Source: Candidatus Limnocylindrales bacterium
GTDB taxonomy: Bacteria; Desulfobacterota; Binatia; UBA1149; CAITLU01
Assembly (NCBI GenBank): GCA_035626395.1
Contig: DASPNR010000044.1
Span: 1-64,000, forward strand
Direction: 5' to 3'
DNA: 64,000 bases
Shown: in pieces, positions 51,478 to 60,317 of the stretch
How positions within the stretch are numbered: the stretch's first letter is position 1
Layout: each line of letters begins with the position of its first letter
Notes under the pieces: model-generated
Told to the model about the DNA's origin: nothing
Database searches by the model: none
Seen by the model: the letters and a program-made list of their open reading frames with translations, nothing else
Position numbers and translations under genes: made by a program

Positions 51478-52779
51478 TCATACGCGCAGGATGTTGTCTC
51501 CGGTGATGCCCTTGAACGCGTTGCGCGTGTCGACGATCAGCGGGGCATGCTTGGCGATGAAGGGGCGATCGAAGCTGCTGTGGTCGGTCAGCAGAAGGAC
51601 CAGGTCGGCGGACGCCAGCCGCTGCTGGTCGAGCGCCACGCCCTGCACGGTCTTGCCGCGCAGCTCGACCTGCGAGACGAAAGGATCGCAGAACGTGATG
51701 TCGGCCCCCTTGTCGAGCAGCAGCGCCATCACGTCGAGAGACGGCGACTCGCGCACGTCGTCGACGTCGCGCTTGTAGGCCACGCCGAGCGCGAGGATCT
51801 TCGATCCCTTCAGCGAGCGGCCGCGATCGTTGAGCGCGTCCATCACCTTGGAGGCCACGAATTCGGGCTTCTGCGAATTGATCTGCCCGGCCAGCTCGAT
51901 GAAGCGCGGCTCGAACCCTTCCGCGCGCGCCTTCCAGGTCAGGTAGTGTGGATCGACCGGGATGCAGTGGCCGCCCAGGCCGGGACCGGGATAGAAAGGC
52001 ATGAACCCGAACGGCTTGGTGGCGGCCGCGTCGATGACCTCCCAGACGTCGATGCCGAGGCGATCGCACATCATCGCCATCTCGTTGACCAGGGCGATGT
52101 TGACGCTGCGAAACGTGTTTTCGAGCAGCTTGACCATCTCCGCCACGCGCGGCGAGCTGACGCTGACGACCTTGTCGATGCAGCGGCCGTACAGCGCGCA
52201 GGCGGCCCTGTTGGCCGCCGGGGTGTGCCCGCCGACGACCTTCGGAATCGTGCGCGTGTTGTAGTCGCGGTTGCCCGGATCGGTGCGCTCGGGTGAGAAC
52301 GCGACTTCGACGTCCTTGCCGGGCTCGAGCCCGGCATCGCGAAGACGCGGCAGGACGATCTCCTCGGTCGTTCCGGGATAGGTGGTGCTCTCCAGGATCA
52401 GCAGCTGTCCCGGCCGCATGTACTGGACCAGGCTGTCAACCGCATCGATGACATAGGAAAGATCCGGCTCGCGGGTCTTTCGCAGCGGCGTCGGCACGCA
52501 GACGTTGATCGTATCCAGCTCCGCCACCGAGGCGAAGTCCGTGGTCGCATCCAGATGACCGCTGCGGACGAGCTCGGCCACGCGCTCGGTGGGAACGTCC
52601 AGAATGTAGGACCGGCCGGCCTTGATGGCGGCGACCTTGCTCTCGGAGACGTCGATGCCCATTACCCGCAGGCCCGAATGGGCCAGCTCGACCGCCAGCG
52701 GCAATCCGACGTAGCCGAGGCCGACCACGCCCGCGCGCGCGTTGCCGCTCGCGATCTTCTCTTCCAAGTTCATGCTCAT
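51478..52779 (-). CDS. nucleotide-sugar dehydrogenase (UDP-HexNAc/UDP-glucose 6-dehydrogenase family)
   Basis: 433 residues: Rossmann motif GVVGLGYVGLPLAVELA, NVCVPTPL, LESTTYPGTTEE, KLLENTFRSVNIALVNEMA, and the catalytic Cys in GPGLGGHCIPVDPHYL. It oxidises C6 of a UDP-sugar to a uronic acid, so the glycan should contain an acidic sugar. The motifs are closer to WecC/TviB-type UDP-N-acetyl-hexosamine dehydrogenases than to UDP-glucose dehydrogenase, but substrate choice is not certain. Confidence 0.93.
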   Translation of the reverse strand: MSMNLEEKIASGNARAGVVGLGYVGLPLAVELAHSGLRVMGIDVSESKVAAIKAGRSYILDVPTERVAELVRSGHLDATTDFASVAELDTINVCVPTPLRKTREPDLSYVIDAVDSLVQYMRPGQLLILESTTYPGTTEEIVLPRLRDAGLEPGKDVEVAFSPERTDPGNRDYNTRTIPKVVGGHTPAANRAACALYGRCIDKVVSVSSPRVAEMVKLLENTFRSVNIALVNEMAMMCDRLGIDVWEVIDAAATKPFGFMPFYPGPGLGGHCIPVDPHYLTWKARAEGFEPRFIELAGQINSQKPEFVASKVMDALNDRGRSLKGSKILALGVAYKRDVDDVRESPSLDVMALLLDKGADITFCDPFVSQVELRGKTVQGVALDQQRLASADLVLLLTDHSSFDRPFIAKHAPLIVDTRNAFKGITGDNILRV

Positions 52780-52782
52780 CGA

Positions 52783-54417
52783 TCACTCCGTCTCGGTATC
52801 GTTTTTCGTTCCCGGTCCCACGCGTGCCGTCTCCTGATGGCGCACCTTCTCGACCTCGGCGGCCGTGATCGCCCGCCGCGGCGTGAAGTCGTACAGCACA
52901 CGATAGGGTCCGACCTGGGCTTGCTGGTAGCGCACATGGTGGCGCTCCAGAAGCTCCTGCATGGCCACGTGCTGGCGCTTGGTGGTCTGGTCGTCGCGGA
53001 ACACGTAGCAGATGGAGTCCGCGGCCTCCACGACCGCGCTGTAGGCCGGATAGCGGTCCTTCTGCAATGGGGAAAGCACCACCGTCTCGTTGCTGGCGAA
53101 GACCAGGTGGTACATCGGTGCGGCGCTGTAGCAGGCGCTGATGCCCTTGGAGCGGATCAGCTCGATCAGCGCCAGACCCCGATCCTCATCGGCCGCCGGC
53201 GGCAACGAAGCCGCGTCGACCCAGCTGGCAACGTTGAAAATCATCACTGCAGCCAGCCCCGCGTGGACGGGCCGCCGCCAAGGGCCACCCGACCGCGCCG
53301 CCAGCACCGCCGCAAGGATCGCCGCGATCGGATAGGCCGGAAGCATGTAGCGGGGGCTGACGTAGCCGACCAGGAACGTGACGACGGCGAAGATGCCCAG
53401 GAGCTGGTCCGAGTGCAGGCCCGCCCAGCCGCCCGGCCCGCGCCGCGGCCGCGCAGCCCACAGACCCGCCGCGAACACGGCCAGCGGCAGCACGAACAGC
53501 GCTCGCCGCACGCCCGCCAGCGGCCCGCCGGTCTTGGAGTCCTGGCTCATGCCGAGGCGCTCCACGCCTTCGCCCGGCGGCACGCCGAAGACGATGCCGA
53601 GCTTGTCGAACCCGTCACCGAGCGCGCGGACGCGTTCGGCAGCGCCGCGCTGGGCCCAGCTCTGGTCGCGCTCGGCCACGTCGACACGGTTGAGAACGAG
53701 CGCCTTGCGGGCCAGCGAGCGCGCCGTGGCCAGCGGATGCGCGATGTTGTAGCCGATGAGCAGCGAGGCCCCGAGCAGCAGTCCGACGACTGCCGGCGTC
53801 CAGCCTCGCCGGTCCTCGCGGTGCCACAGCACCAGCATCGCCATGACGCCGAGATAGGCGGCCACGAGCTGGTTCACCCACAGCGCAATGCCCGAGACCA
53901 GACCGAGCAGGAATGCAGTGCGCGTATCGCGGCGGTGGTAGATGTAGAAGTGCCAGAAGGCCAGCATCACCAGGAACACGAGCAGGATGTGCTCGACGAA
54001 GCCGCCACGCGCCTTCAGGTTCCATTGCAGGAAGTACATGGGCGCGACGGCCACGAGCGCGGTCGCCCAGCGTGCCACCGCCACCGAATAGATGCGGTAG
54101 GCGAAGTGATAGACCGCAACGCCCACGGCAATCGAGAACAGGAATGTCACCAGACGCAGCGAAACGAAGCTGACGCCAAAGAGCGCGAACGCCAGCGCCG
54201 CGCAGTACGCCTCGAGCGCTCCGAGGTAGGACTGCCCGTAGAAGAAGACCGGCAGCTCGCGCCCCTCCAGGATGTGCTTGCCCATCAGGCCGACCACGCC
54301 TTCGTCGGCAAGGTAGACGTCGACCTCGCCTCCGCTGACCAGGCCGTAGTTCGTCAGCATGTAGATCCGCCACGCGAGGCCGACGGCAACGGCCGTATAG
54401 AACGCGTAGCGGTTCAT
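52783..54417 (-). CDS. multi-spanning GT-C family glycosyltransferase
   Basis: 544 residues with about ten membrane helices. The first luminal loop holds acidic residues (GGEVDVYLADEGVVGLMGKHILEG) followed by ELPVFFYGQSYLGALEAY, as in the PMT/ArnT-like GT-C group that uses polyprenol-phosphate sugars. A soluble C-terminal domain (about 415-525) follows. It fits with the polyprenol-phosphate GT2 enzymes of the locus supplying its donor. The ATG at 54417 is 2 bases past the upstream stop. Confidence 0.85.
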   Translation of the reverse strand: MNRYAFYTAVAVGLAWRIYMLTNYGLVSGGEVDVYLADEGVVGLMGKHILEGRELPVFFYGQSYLGALEAYCAALAFALFGVSFVSLRLVTFLFSIAVGVAVYHFAYRIYSVAVARWATALVAVAPMYFLQWNLKARGGFVEHILLVFLVMLAFWHFYIYHRRDTRTAFLLGLVSGIALWVNQLVAAYLGVMAMLVLWHREDRRGWTPAVVGLLLGASLLIGYNIAHPLATARSLARKALVLNRVDVAERDQSWAQRGAAERVRALGDGFDKLGIVFGVPPGEGVERLGMSQDSKTGGPLAGVRRALFVLPLAVFAAGLWAARPRRGPGGWAGLHSDQLLGIFAVVTFLVGYVSPRYMLPAYPIAAILAAVLAARSGGPWRRPVHAGLAAVMIFNVASWVDAASLPPAADEDRGLALIELIRSKGISACYSAAPMYHLVFASNETVVLSPLQKDRYPAYSAVVEAADSICYVFRDDQTTKRQHVAMQELLERHHVRYQQAQVGPYRVLYDFTPRRAITAAEVEKVRHQETARVGPGTKNDTETE

Positions 54418-54419
54418 GA

Positions 54420-56396
54420 TCAGTTCAGGTAGCCGAGCGAGCGCAGCGTCTCGGCCGTCTTCTCGTCGATGACGACCTCCGAGATTCCCTCGCTGCGAAC
54501 GCGCCGCTCGAACAAGCGCCAGCGTCCGTCGAGCCAGTCGCGCATCGTCCACGTCAGCGGAGCGGCCACGGCGCCGGCCGGATCGAGCGAGGCGCGCTCG
54601 CCCGGATCGCTGCGCAGATCGAACGCGAAGAGGGAGCGGTTGTTGAAATGGTGGATGATCTTCTGCCGGTTCTCGATCTGCGCCACCTGGATGTTGAGCG
54701 TCCCCTTGCGGTAGAGCTCGGCGTACACCGGACGGGTCGTGGCGGGCGTCGCGCGGACCATGAACGGGCTCAGGTCGCGCCCTTCCATGCCCGCCGGCGT
54801 GGACAGCCCCGTCAGCGACAGCACCGTCGGCGCAATGTCGATGATGCTGGTCTCGCCGGCGACTCGTCGCTGAACCGCCTGCACGCCCGGAGCCTCGATC
54901 ACCAGCGGCACCGCGATCACCTCTTCGTACAGCGTGCGGTGATGCCCCTTGTTGCCGTGCTCGAAGAATTCGTCGCCATGATCGGCGGTGACGACGATCA
55001 GGGTCTTGCCGGCGATGCCGAGGCGCGCAAGGTCGGCGCGCAGCTTGGCCAGGTGGTCGTCGACGAGGCGGATCTCGCCGTCGTAGAGCGCGATCAGATG
55101 CTCGAGGTCGCGCGGGTCCATGCCGGCGCGGATCTTGTTGTCGAAGTAGAAGTTCTCGCCGGTGACGGTGCCGCGGTAGTCGGGGTCGAACATCGTGTCG
55201 TAGGGCGGGCCCGGCGCATAGTCGTAGTGCACGTCCCAGTAGTGAAGGAACAGGAAGAACGGCTTTTGTGCGTTGGCCTCCAGCCACCGGGTCGCCGTCT
55301 CCTGCAGCTTGGGCGCCGTCACGCTGCGGTAGGATTCCTCGTTGGTGGCGAAGTAGATGGTCTTGTCGTCGTACTCATCGAAGCCGCGCGCAAAGCCGTA
55401 GCGCGAATTGACGTACGGTGCCGAGACGATGGCATGCGTGGCGTAGCCGGCGTCGGCGAAGGCTTCGGCAAGAGTGGGAACGCTCGCGCTGAGGGCGCGG
55501 TCGTCCGCGACGACGCCGTGCCCCAGCAGGCTTCGTCCGGTCAGCAGCGACATGTGCGAGGGAAGCGTCCACGACGTCGTGCTGCTGCAGTTCTCGAACA
55601 GCACCCCGTTTCGGGCCATGGCGTCGATCGTCGGAGACGTGGGCCGGCCGTAGCCGTAGGCGCTGAGGTGGTCGGCGCGCAGGCTGTCGATCGAGATGAG
55701 CACGACGTTGTAGCCGCGCGCCAGCGAAGAGGGCGCGGCGGGCGGCTCCGGAGACTTGACGGCAGCGGCGGCGGCCACCCACAGGGGAGCCGTCATGGTC
55801 ACGAGCAGTCCGGCGGCGACCACGGGCCTGGCGGCGCCTCGCGAGAGAACGGCGAGCGTGGCCGCGCCGGCGATGGCGAGCACCGCCAAAGCCATGACCA
55901 GGCCGTCACCCAGGGCGGTCCGCGCAAGCGCACGCGCGACATTCGTGATCGCCGTGTTTTCCGGAAGCCGGAAGCCGATGAAGAAATAGACCAGATGCAC
56001 CAGCAGACAGATGCAGGCCACGACGGCTAGTGCGCGCCCCAAGGAGCGGCGGCGGTCACGCTGGCTGCCGACTCCGAACATCCCGGCCAGCGGCGTCAGG
56101 AGCAACGCCAGGACAATGGCGACGCCGCAGTTGATCGCGACCAACTCGGGCGCCATCGAAAGCTTGGGTGCGATCCCCTGACCTCGAAAATGCCCGAGCA
56201 TCACCGGCAGCGGCACATACTCGGCGGCGGCGAAGTAGAGCTTGGTGAAGGCATCCCACGTCTGCAGCGTGAAGAATCGGTAGGGTGCCAGCAGCAGGTC
56301 GCGATGCAGGAGCGCCAGCACGCCGGTCTCCACCAGCGCCTGCAACACGCCCAGCGTCAGGGCCGCGACCGCCATATCCAGGAGACGACGTTGCAT
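54420..56396 (-). CDS. membrane-anchored sulfatase-fold protein with Thr at the nucleophile position
   Basis: 658 residues. Five or so N-terminal membrane helices (to about residue 210) precede an extracytoplasmic alkaline-phosphatase-superfamily domain: metal site NVVLISIDSLRADHLSAYGY, nucleophile loop SWTLPSHMSLLTG, and second metal site VVTADHGDEFFEHGNKGHHR. True sulfatases have Cys or Ser followed by x-P-x-R; here it is T-L-P-S-H, so formylglycine chemistry is unlikely. Lipoteichoic-acid-synthase-like and phosphoethanolamine transferases use Thr, so a phospho-transfer or phosphodiesterase role is more likely. The C-terminus ends TLRSLGYLN. Confidence 0.82.
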   Translation of the reverse strand: MQRRLLDMAVAALTLGVLQALVETGVLALLHRDLLLAPYRFFTLQTWDAFTKLYFAAAEYVPLPVMLGHFRGQGIAPKLSMAPELVAINCGVAIVLALLLTPLAGMFGVGSQRDRRRSLGRALAVVACICLLVHLVYFFIGFRLPENTAITNVARALARTALGDGLVMALAVLAIAGAATLAVLSRGAARPVVAAGLLVTMTAPLWVAAAAAVKSPEPPAAPSSLARGYNVVLISIDSLRADHLSAYGYGRPTSPTIDAMARNGVLFENCSSTTSWTLPSHMSLLTGRSLLGHGVVADDRALSASVPTLAEAFADAGYATHAIVSAPYVNSRYGFARGFDEYDDKTIYFATNEESYRSVTAPKLQETATRWLEANAQKPFFLFLHYWDVHYDYAPGPPYDTMFDPDYRGTVTGENFYFDNKIRAGMDPRDLEHLIALYDGEIRLVDDHLAKLRADLARLGIAGKTLIVVTADHGDEFFEHGNKGHHRTLYEEVIAVPLVIEAPGVQAVQRRVAGETSIIDIAPTVLSLTGLSTPAGMEGRDLSPFMVRATPATTRPVYAELYRKGTLNIQVAQIENRQKIIHHFNNRSLFAFDLRSDPGERASLDPAGAVAAPLTWTMRDWLDGRWRLFERRVRSEGISEVVIDEKTAETLRSLGYLN

Positions 56397-56423
56397 GGAA
56401 TGACCCGCTTTGCGGCCGGCGCC

Positions 56424-57440
56424 CTACGGCCGCCGCGCAACCGCGCCTGCCGCCGGCAGGCCGATGCGATCGCGCACGATGTAATGCGGCCGCTGCTTGA
56501 CCTCTTCGAAGATGCGCCCGACGTACTCGCCGATGACGCCGAGAGAAAGGAGCTGGATGCCGCCGAGGAACAGCACGATGACGACGGTGGAGGTCCAGCC
56601 CTTGATCGTCACGTCGCCGAACAGGCGCGCCAGCAGGAGGTAGCCCATGTAGCCCAGCGTGCTGGCCGAAACGAGCAGGCCGATGTTGCTGACCAGACGC
56701 AGCGGCACGTACGAGTAGGAAACCAGCCCATCGAACGCGAGCTTGAGAAGCTTGCCGAAGCTGTACTTGGAGTGCCCCGCGAAACGGGCGTCGCGCGCGT
56801 ACTCGTATCCGATCTGACGGAACCCGGCCCACGTGCGAAGGCCGCGCACGAAGCGGTTGCGCTCGGGCATGGCGTCCAGCACCTCCAGGACGCGGCGGTC
56901 CACGAGCGAGAAGTCTCCGGTGTCGAGCGGAATGTCCAGATAGGAGACGTGGTGGAGTATCCAGTAGAACGTCTTGTAGGCGGCGCGTTTGACCACGCCT
57001 TCCTTGCGCTTCTGGCGAACCGCGTAGACGACCTCGTAGCCTTCGCGCCAGCGGGCGATCAGCGCCGGTAGAACTTCGGGCGGGTCCTGCAGATCGCCGT
57101 CCATGGCGATGACCGCCCTGCCGGTGGCGTGGTCGAGGCCGCAGGTCAGCGCCGTCTGGTGCCCGAAGTTGCGCGAGAAGCTGATGGCCTTGAAGCGCGT
57201 GTCGCGTCGATGAAACTCGCGCAGCATCTGCTCGCTGCGGTCACTGCTGCCGTCGTTGACGAAGATGACCTCCCAGCTCTCGCCGGTCTGCTCGAGCACC
57301 GGCCGGATGCGCGCGTACAGCGTCTCCAGCGTCTCCTCTTCGTTGAAGATGGGGATGACCACCGAGATCGTCGGCGTCTCCTCTGCTTGCCCCACCGCGT
57401 TGCTCCTTTCCACGATCGGATTTCCCCCTGCCCCGCTCAT
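56424..57440 (-). CDS. polyprenol-phosphate glycosyltransferase, GT2
   Basis: 338 residues from the ATG at 57440, which overlaps the GT4 stop (ATGA). A GTG at 57395 with AAGGAG upstream may be the real start (323 residues). ISVVIPIFNEEETLETLYARI, FVNDGSSDRS and IAMDGDLQDPPE form the GT-A site. Two C-terminal membrane helices end EYVGRIFEEVKQRPHYIV. It is a clear paralogue of the enzyme at 14676. It should load undecaprenyl phosphate with a sugar for the GT-C enzyme. Confidence 0.9.
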   Translation of the reverse strand: MSGAGGNPIVERSNAVGQAEETPTISVVIPIFNEEETLETLYARIRPVLEQTGESWEVIFVNDGSSDRSEQMLREFHRRDTRFKAISFSRNFGHQTALTCGLDHATGRAVIAMDGDLQDPPEVLPALIARWREGYEVVYAVRQKRKEGVVKRAAYKTFYWILHHVSYLDIPLDTGDFSLVDRRVLEVLDAMPERNRFVRGLRTWAGFRQIGYEYARDARFAGHSKYSFGKLLKLAFDGLVSYSYVPLRLVSNIGLLVSASTLGYMGYLLLARLFGDVTIKGWTSTVVIVLFLGGIQLLSLGVIGEYVGRIFEEVKQRPHYIVRDRIGLPAAGAVARRP

Positions 57441-58663
57441 GCCGCTGCCGCTACGCCCGCCGTCACCGACCGATAGATCGGCGCCAGGCGCGCGAGCAGC
57501 GCCTCCCACGTCAGCGACGTCAGGTAGGTTCTTCTGGCCTCAGCTCCCAAGGCTTCCACCAGAGCGGGGTCGCCGGCGCAGCGAGCGATGGCGCCGGCGA
57601 GCGCGGCGGCATCGTCGTCCGCGACGACCAGGCCGTCGACGCCGTGCCGGATCAGCTTGGACCCGCAGCCGGCCACGATCACGGCCTTGCCAGCGCTCAT
57701 GTAGTTCAGAAGCTTGATAGGATAGCCGGATCCGAGGCGTCTCGGTAGCGCAAGAACGTCGCAGGCCCCCACCACTGCGCGAGCCTCGGCATAGCCGCAT
57801 ACCTCGAGCAGCCGGACCTCGTCGCCCAGGCCGCGCGCGCGAGCGGCCTTTTCCAGCAATCTGGCGCTCTGATGGGAGGCGATGACCAGGCGGACGCGGC
57901 GTGGCAGGGAGGCCTGCCGGCCCAGCTCCACCGCCGCGTCCAGAAGAAGGAGAAGGTTCTGATAGGCGTCCAGGTTGCCGCAGTAGCCGACGACCAGCTC
58001 CTCGGGCGCCGCCCCGATGCGCCGGCGCGCCGCCGCATCGGACGGCTGCGGCCCGTCGTCGCACACCGCCGGCGGCAGCACGGAGAGGCGGCCCTTCGCG
58101 CACCCGGCTTCCACAAGCCTGGCCGCGCTGTACTCACACAACGCAATGGCGTGATCGGCCCGCCGCGGGATCGCCCGATCCAGGGCGCGGCCCACCCGTC
58201 GTGCCAGCGCCTGCGACCATGGGGCTTCGAAGTACGTCTCCAACTCGTCCCCGAGCAGATTGTGGCTGTGGTAGATGACCGGAACGCCCGTTGCGGCTCG
58301 CGCCACGAGCGCTGCGGCCGCGGCCTCGTAGTTGTGCGCGTGGACGACGTCGATGCGCGCGCTGCGCGACAGATCGATCAGCGCCTTGGCCAGCATCGCA
58401 TCCAGCACCGGCTTGAGCGGCGTCGGACCCGACCGTGCCGAATCGTCGCCGGGAAGGCGGCGGATGCGATGGTGGCGATATCCGCGATCGAGAACACGGT
58501 AGCCCTGCCCATAGGTGAGCAGATGAACCTCGTGACCCTGGCTGACCAGCGCATCGGCCATCTGCCCCACGAAAACCTGCGATCCTTGCGGAGACGGGAA
58601 TGGGCAGGCAGCGACAAGGGCGATGCGAAGCGCGCCGGCGCCCTGCGGAGAAGTCGAGGTCAC
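57437..58663 (-). CDS. GT4 glycosyltransferase
   Basis: 408 residues with a GT-B fold: IALVAACPFPSPQGSQVFVGQMADAL, VVHAHNYEAAAAAL, VGYCGNLDAYQNLLLLLDAA, and RLGSGYPIKLLNYMSAGKAVI in place of the usual EX7E loop. Starts at a GTG overlapping the stop of the phosphodiesterase-like gene (GTGA). Acceptor and donor unknown. The open frame runs on to 59104 but that part is out of register with any conserved domain. Confidence 0.9.
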   Translation of the reverse strand: MTSTSPQGAGALRIALVAACPFPSPQGSQVFVGQMADALVSQGHEVHLLTYGQGYRVLDRGYRHHRIRRLPGDDSARSGPTPLKPVLDAMLAKALIDLSRSARIDVVHAHNYEAAAAALVARAATGVPVIYHSHNLLGDELETYFEAPWSQALARRVGRALDRAIPRRADHAIALCEYSAARLVEAGCAKGRLSVLPPAVCDDGPQPSDAAARRRIGAAPEELVVGYCGNLDAYQNLLLLLDAAVELGRQASLPRRVRLVIASHQSARLLEKAARARGLGDEVRLLEVCGYAEARAVVGACDVLALPRRLGSGYPIKLLNYMSAGKAVIVAGCGSKLIRHGVDGLVVADDDAAALAGAIARCAGDPALVEALGAEARRTYLTSLTWEALLARLAPIYRSVTAGVAAAA

Positions 58664-60315
58664 GGCAGATATCCGAGCGCCCGCAGCCGCTGCTCGACCT
58701 CGCGCTCCTCTTCCGCCGAATAGGCCACGTCTGCTGCGCAGTCCTCCCAGGCCTGCCCGCTTTCGAGCGTGCTGCCGGGCTGCGCCAGGGCGCGTCCTTC
58801 CATGAAGGGCGACGGCGCCACACCCGCCATCGCAAGGGCGGTGACGCCGCAGTCGGCCAGGGTGCAGCGCTCGCGCGACGAAGCAGCGGATATCGGCGGC
58901 CCGCACAGAAGGCCGATGCCGGTGGGGCGATGCATTCCGCTGGTGGCGTTGCCCTTGGCGCCGCTGGTCTCGCCGCTTCGAAGGCGCCGCAGCCACGCCC
59001 GCTCCTGTCCGCCTCGGCTTGCGATCGCGCAGTAGGAGTAGCCGTCCGGCTCGCGCAGCTCGAGAACGAGGTCGGGCACCTGGTGCGCATACGGACCGGC
59101 GCACACCTCCTCGCGCCGGCGCACCCTACGCACGACAGCGCCGCCGTCGAAGGGATCGCGCAGAGCCAGCAGCGCCTGCGAAAGCCGCCCGATCACGTGC
59201 TCCGCTTCGTGCGGCGCGACGATTCCGGCCGGCTCGCGACCGGCAAGGTTGAGCCAGATCGACGGATGATACGGCAGCTCCTCGCTGTAGGCGCTGGTGG
59301 CGCTCCAGTCGATGCCGGTAAGGCGCCAGGCCGACTCCAGCCGTGCGGCCAGGCGCGGCATCGCGCCAAGCAGCGGCGCCTGCCACGGCTGCGGCACGGC
59401 CGACAACGCCGTGCGCCGCAGCGCGCCCGCAAGACGCGCCCCCGCGGCGACGCGGGCAAAGCTCAGGAAGCCGGCATCGGCAAGGACACGGTTCCACGCG
59501 ATGGCGCGGTCGGAGGCCCCGCCGCAGCCGTGATCGGAGAGCAGCAGTACGGTGCAGTCGTCGCCGGCCGCGGCCATCAGCTCGGCGAGTCCGCGATCGA
59601 GTGCGCGATAGACCTCCTCGATGGCGGCAGCCGGCCCCTCGCCGCGATGTCGCGGCGAAGATTCGTCGTGGAACTGCCAGAAGTGGTGCGCGACGGTGTC
59701 GCTCTCCATGTAGTGAACGGCGAAGACGTCGAAGCTGCGCTCGCGCAGCAGCTCGCTGACGATGCGCGTGCGCAGCGCGACGTTCGCGAGCAGGCGCTCC
59801 AGCGTTCGCTCGTGCCAGCCTGGGCCGATGCGCGTCTGCGGCACCGCCTCCACCGCCAGCGCGCCGTGACGCGCGACGATCGTGTCGGCCAGCGAAGGCG
59901 GGTGACAGAAGCCGCGCGCCTGGCTCGCGCCGAGCGGCGTATCGAAGCCGCACACTTCGATCTCGCAGACCCGCTCGGCCGGATAGGTGGCAGGCATCGC
60001 ATAGACGCCGACCCGGCATCCGGCCGCGGCCATCTGGCGCCAGATCGTCGGCAGGCGCCGATGCGTCGAATTCAGGAACTTCACGCCGTAGGAGCCGGCG
60101 CGGCGCGCGGTGAAGTCGGTGATGCCGTGCATGCCCGGGCCGGCCGCGGTCATGAACGTGGTCCATGCGGGAAAGGTCACGGGCGGAACCGTCGACTCGA
60201 CGTCGAACGTGCGGCCGCGCTCGGCCAGTGCCGCCAGCGTCGGCATCGCGCCGGCTGCCATGAAACGGTCCGCCAGCGGCCAGGCGGCGCCGTCCCAGCC
60301 GACGATGAGCAGCAT
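58660..60315 (-). CDS. type I phosphodiesterase/nucleotide pyrophosphatase-family protein
   Basis: 551 residues, with no signal peptide or membrane helix, so probably cytoplasmic. Alkaline-phosphatase-superfamily motifs: IVGWDGAAW (metal Asp8), PPVTFPAWTTFMTAAGPGMHGI (nucleophile Thr), HYMESDTVAHHFW and LLLSDHGCGG (metal Asp/His). These suggest an active phosphodiesterase or phosphotransferase. It ends RLRALGYLP, a tail shared with two neighbours. It starts 2 bases past the upstream stop. The frame is open far upstream (to 62781) only because of high GC. Confidence 0.85.
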   Translation of the reverse strand: MLLIVGWDGAAWPLADRFMAAGAMPTLAALAERGRTFDVESTVPPVTFPAWTTFMTAAGPGMHGITDFTARRAGSYGVKFLNSTHRRLPTIWRQMAAAGCRVGVYAMPATYPAERVCEIEVCGFDTPLGASQARGFCHPPSLADTIVARHGALAVEAVPQTRIGPGWHERTLERLLANVALRTRIVSELLRERSFDVFAVHYMESDTVAHHFWQFHDESSPRHRGEGPAAAIEEVYRALDRGLAELMAAAGDDCTVLLLSDHGCGGASDRAIAWNRVLADAGFLSFARVAAGARLAGALRRTALSAVPQPWQAPLLGAMPRLAARLESAWRLTGIDWSATSAYSEELPYHPSIWLNLAGREPAGIVAPHEAEHVIGRLSQALLALRDPFDGGAVVRRVRRREEVCAGPYAHQVPDLVLELREPDGYSYCAIASRGGQERAWLRRLRSGETSGAKGNATSGMHRPTGIGLLCGPPISAASSRERCTLADCGVTALAMAGVAPSPFMEGRALAQPGSTLESGQAWEDCAADVAYSAEEEREVEQRLRALGYLP

Positions 60316-60317
60316 GC

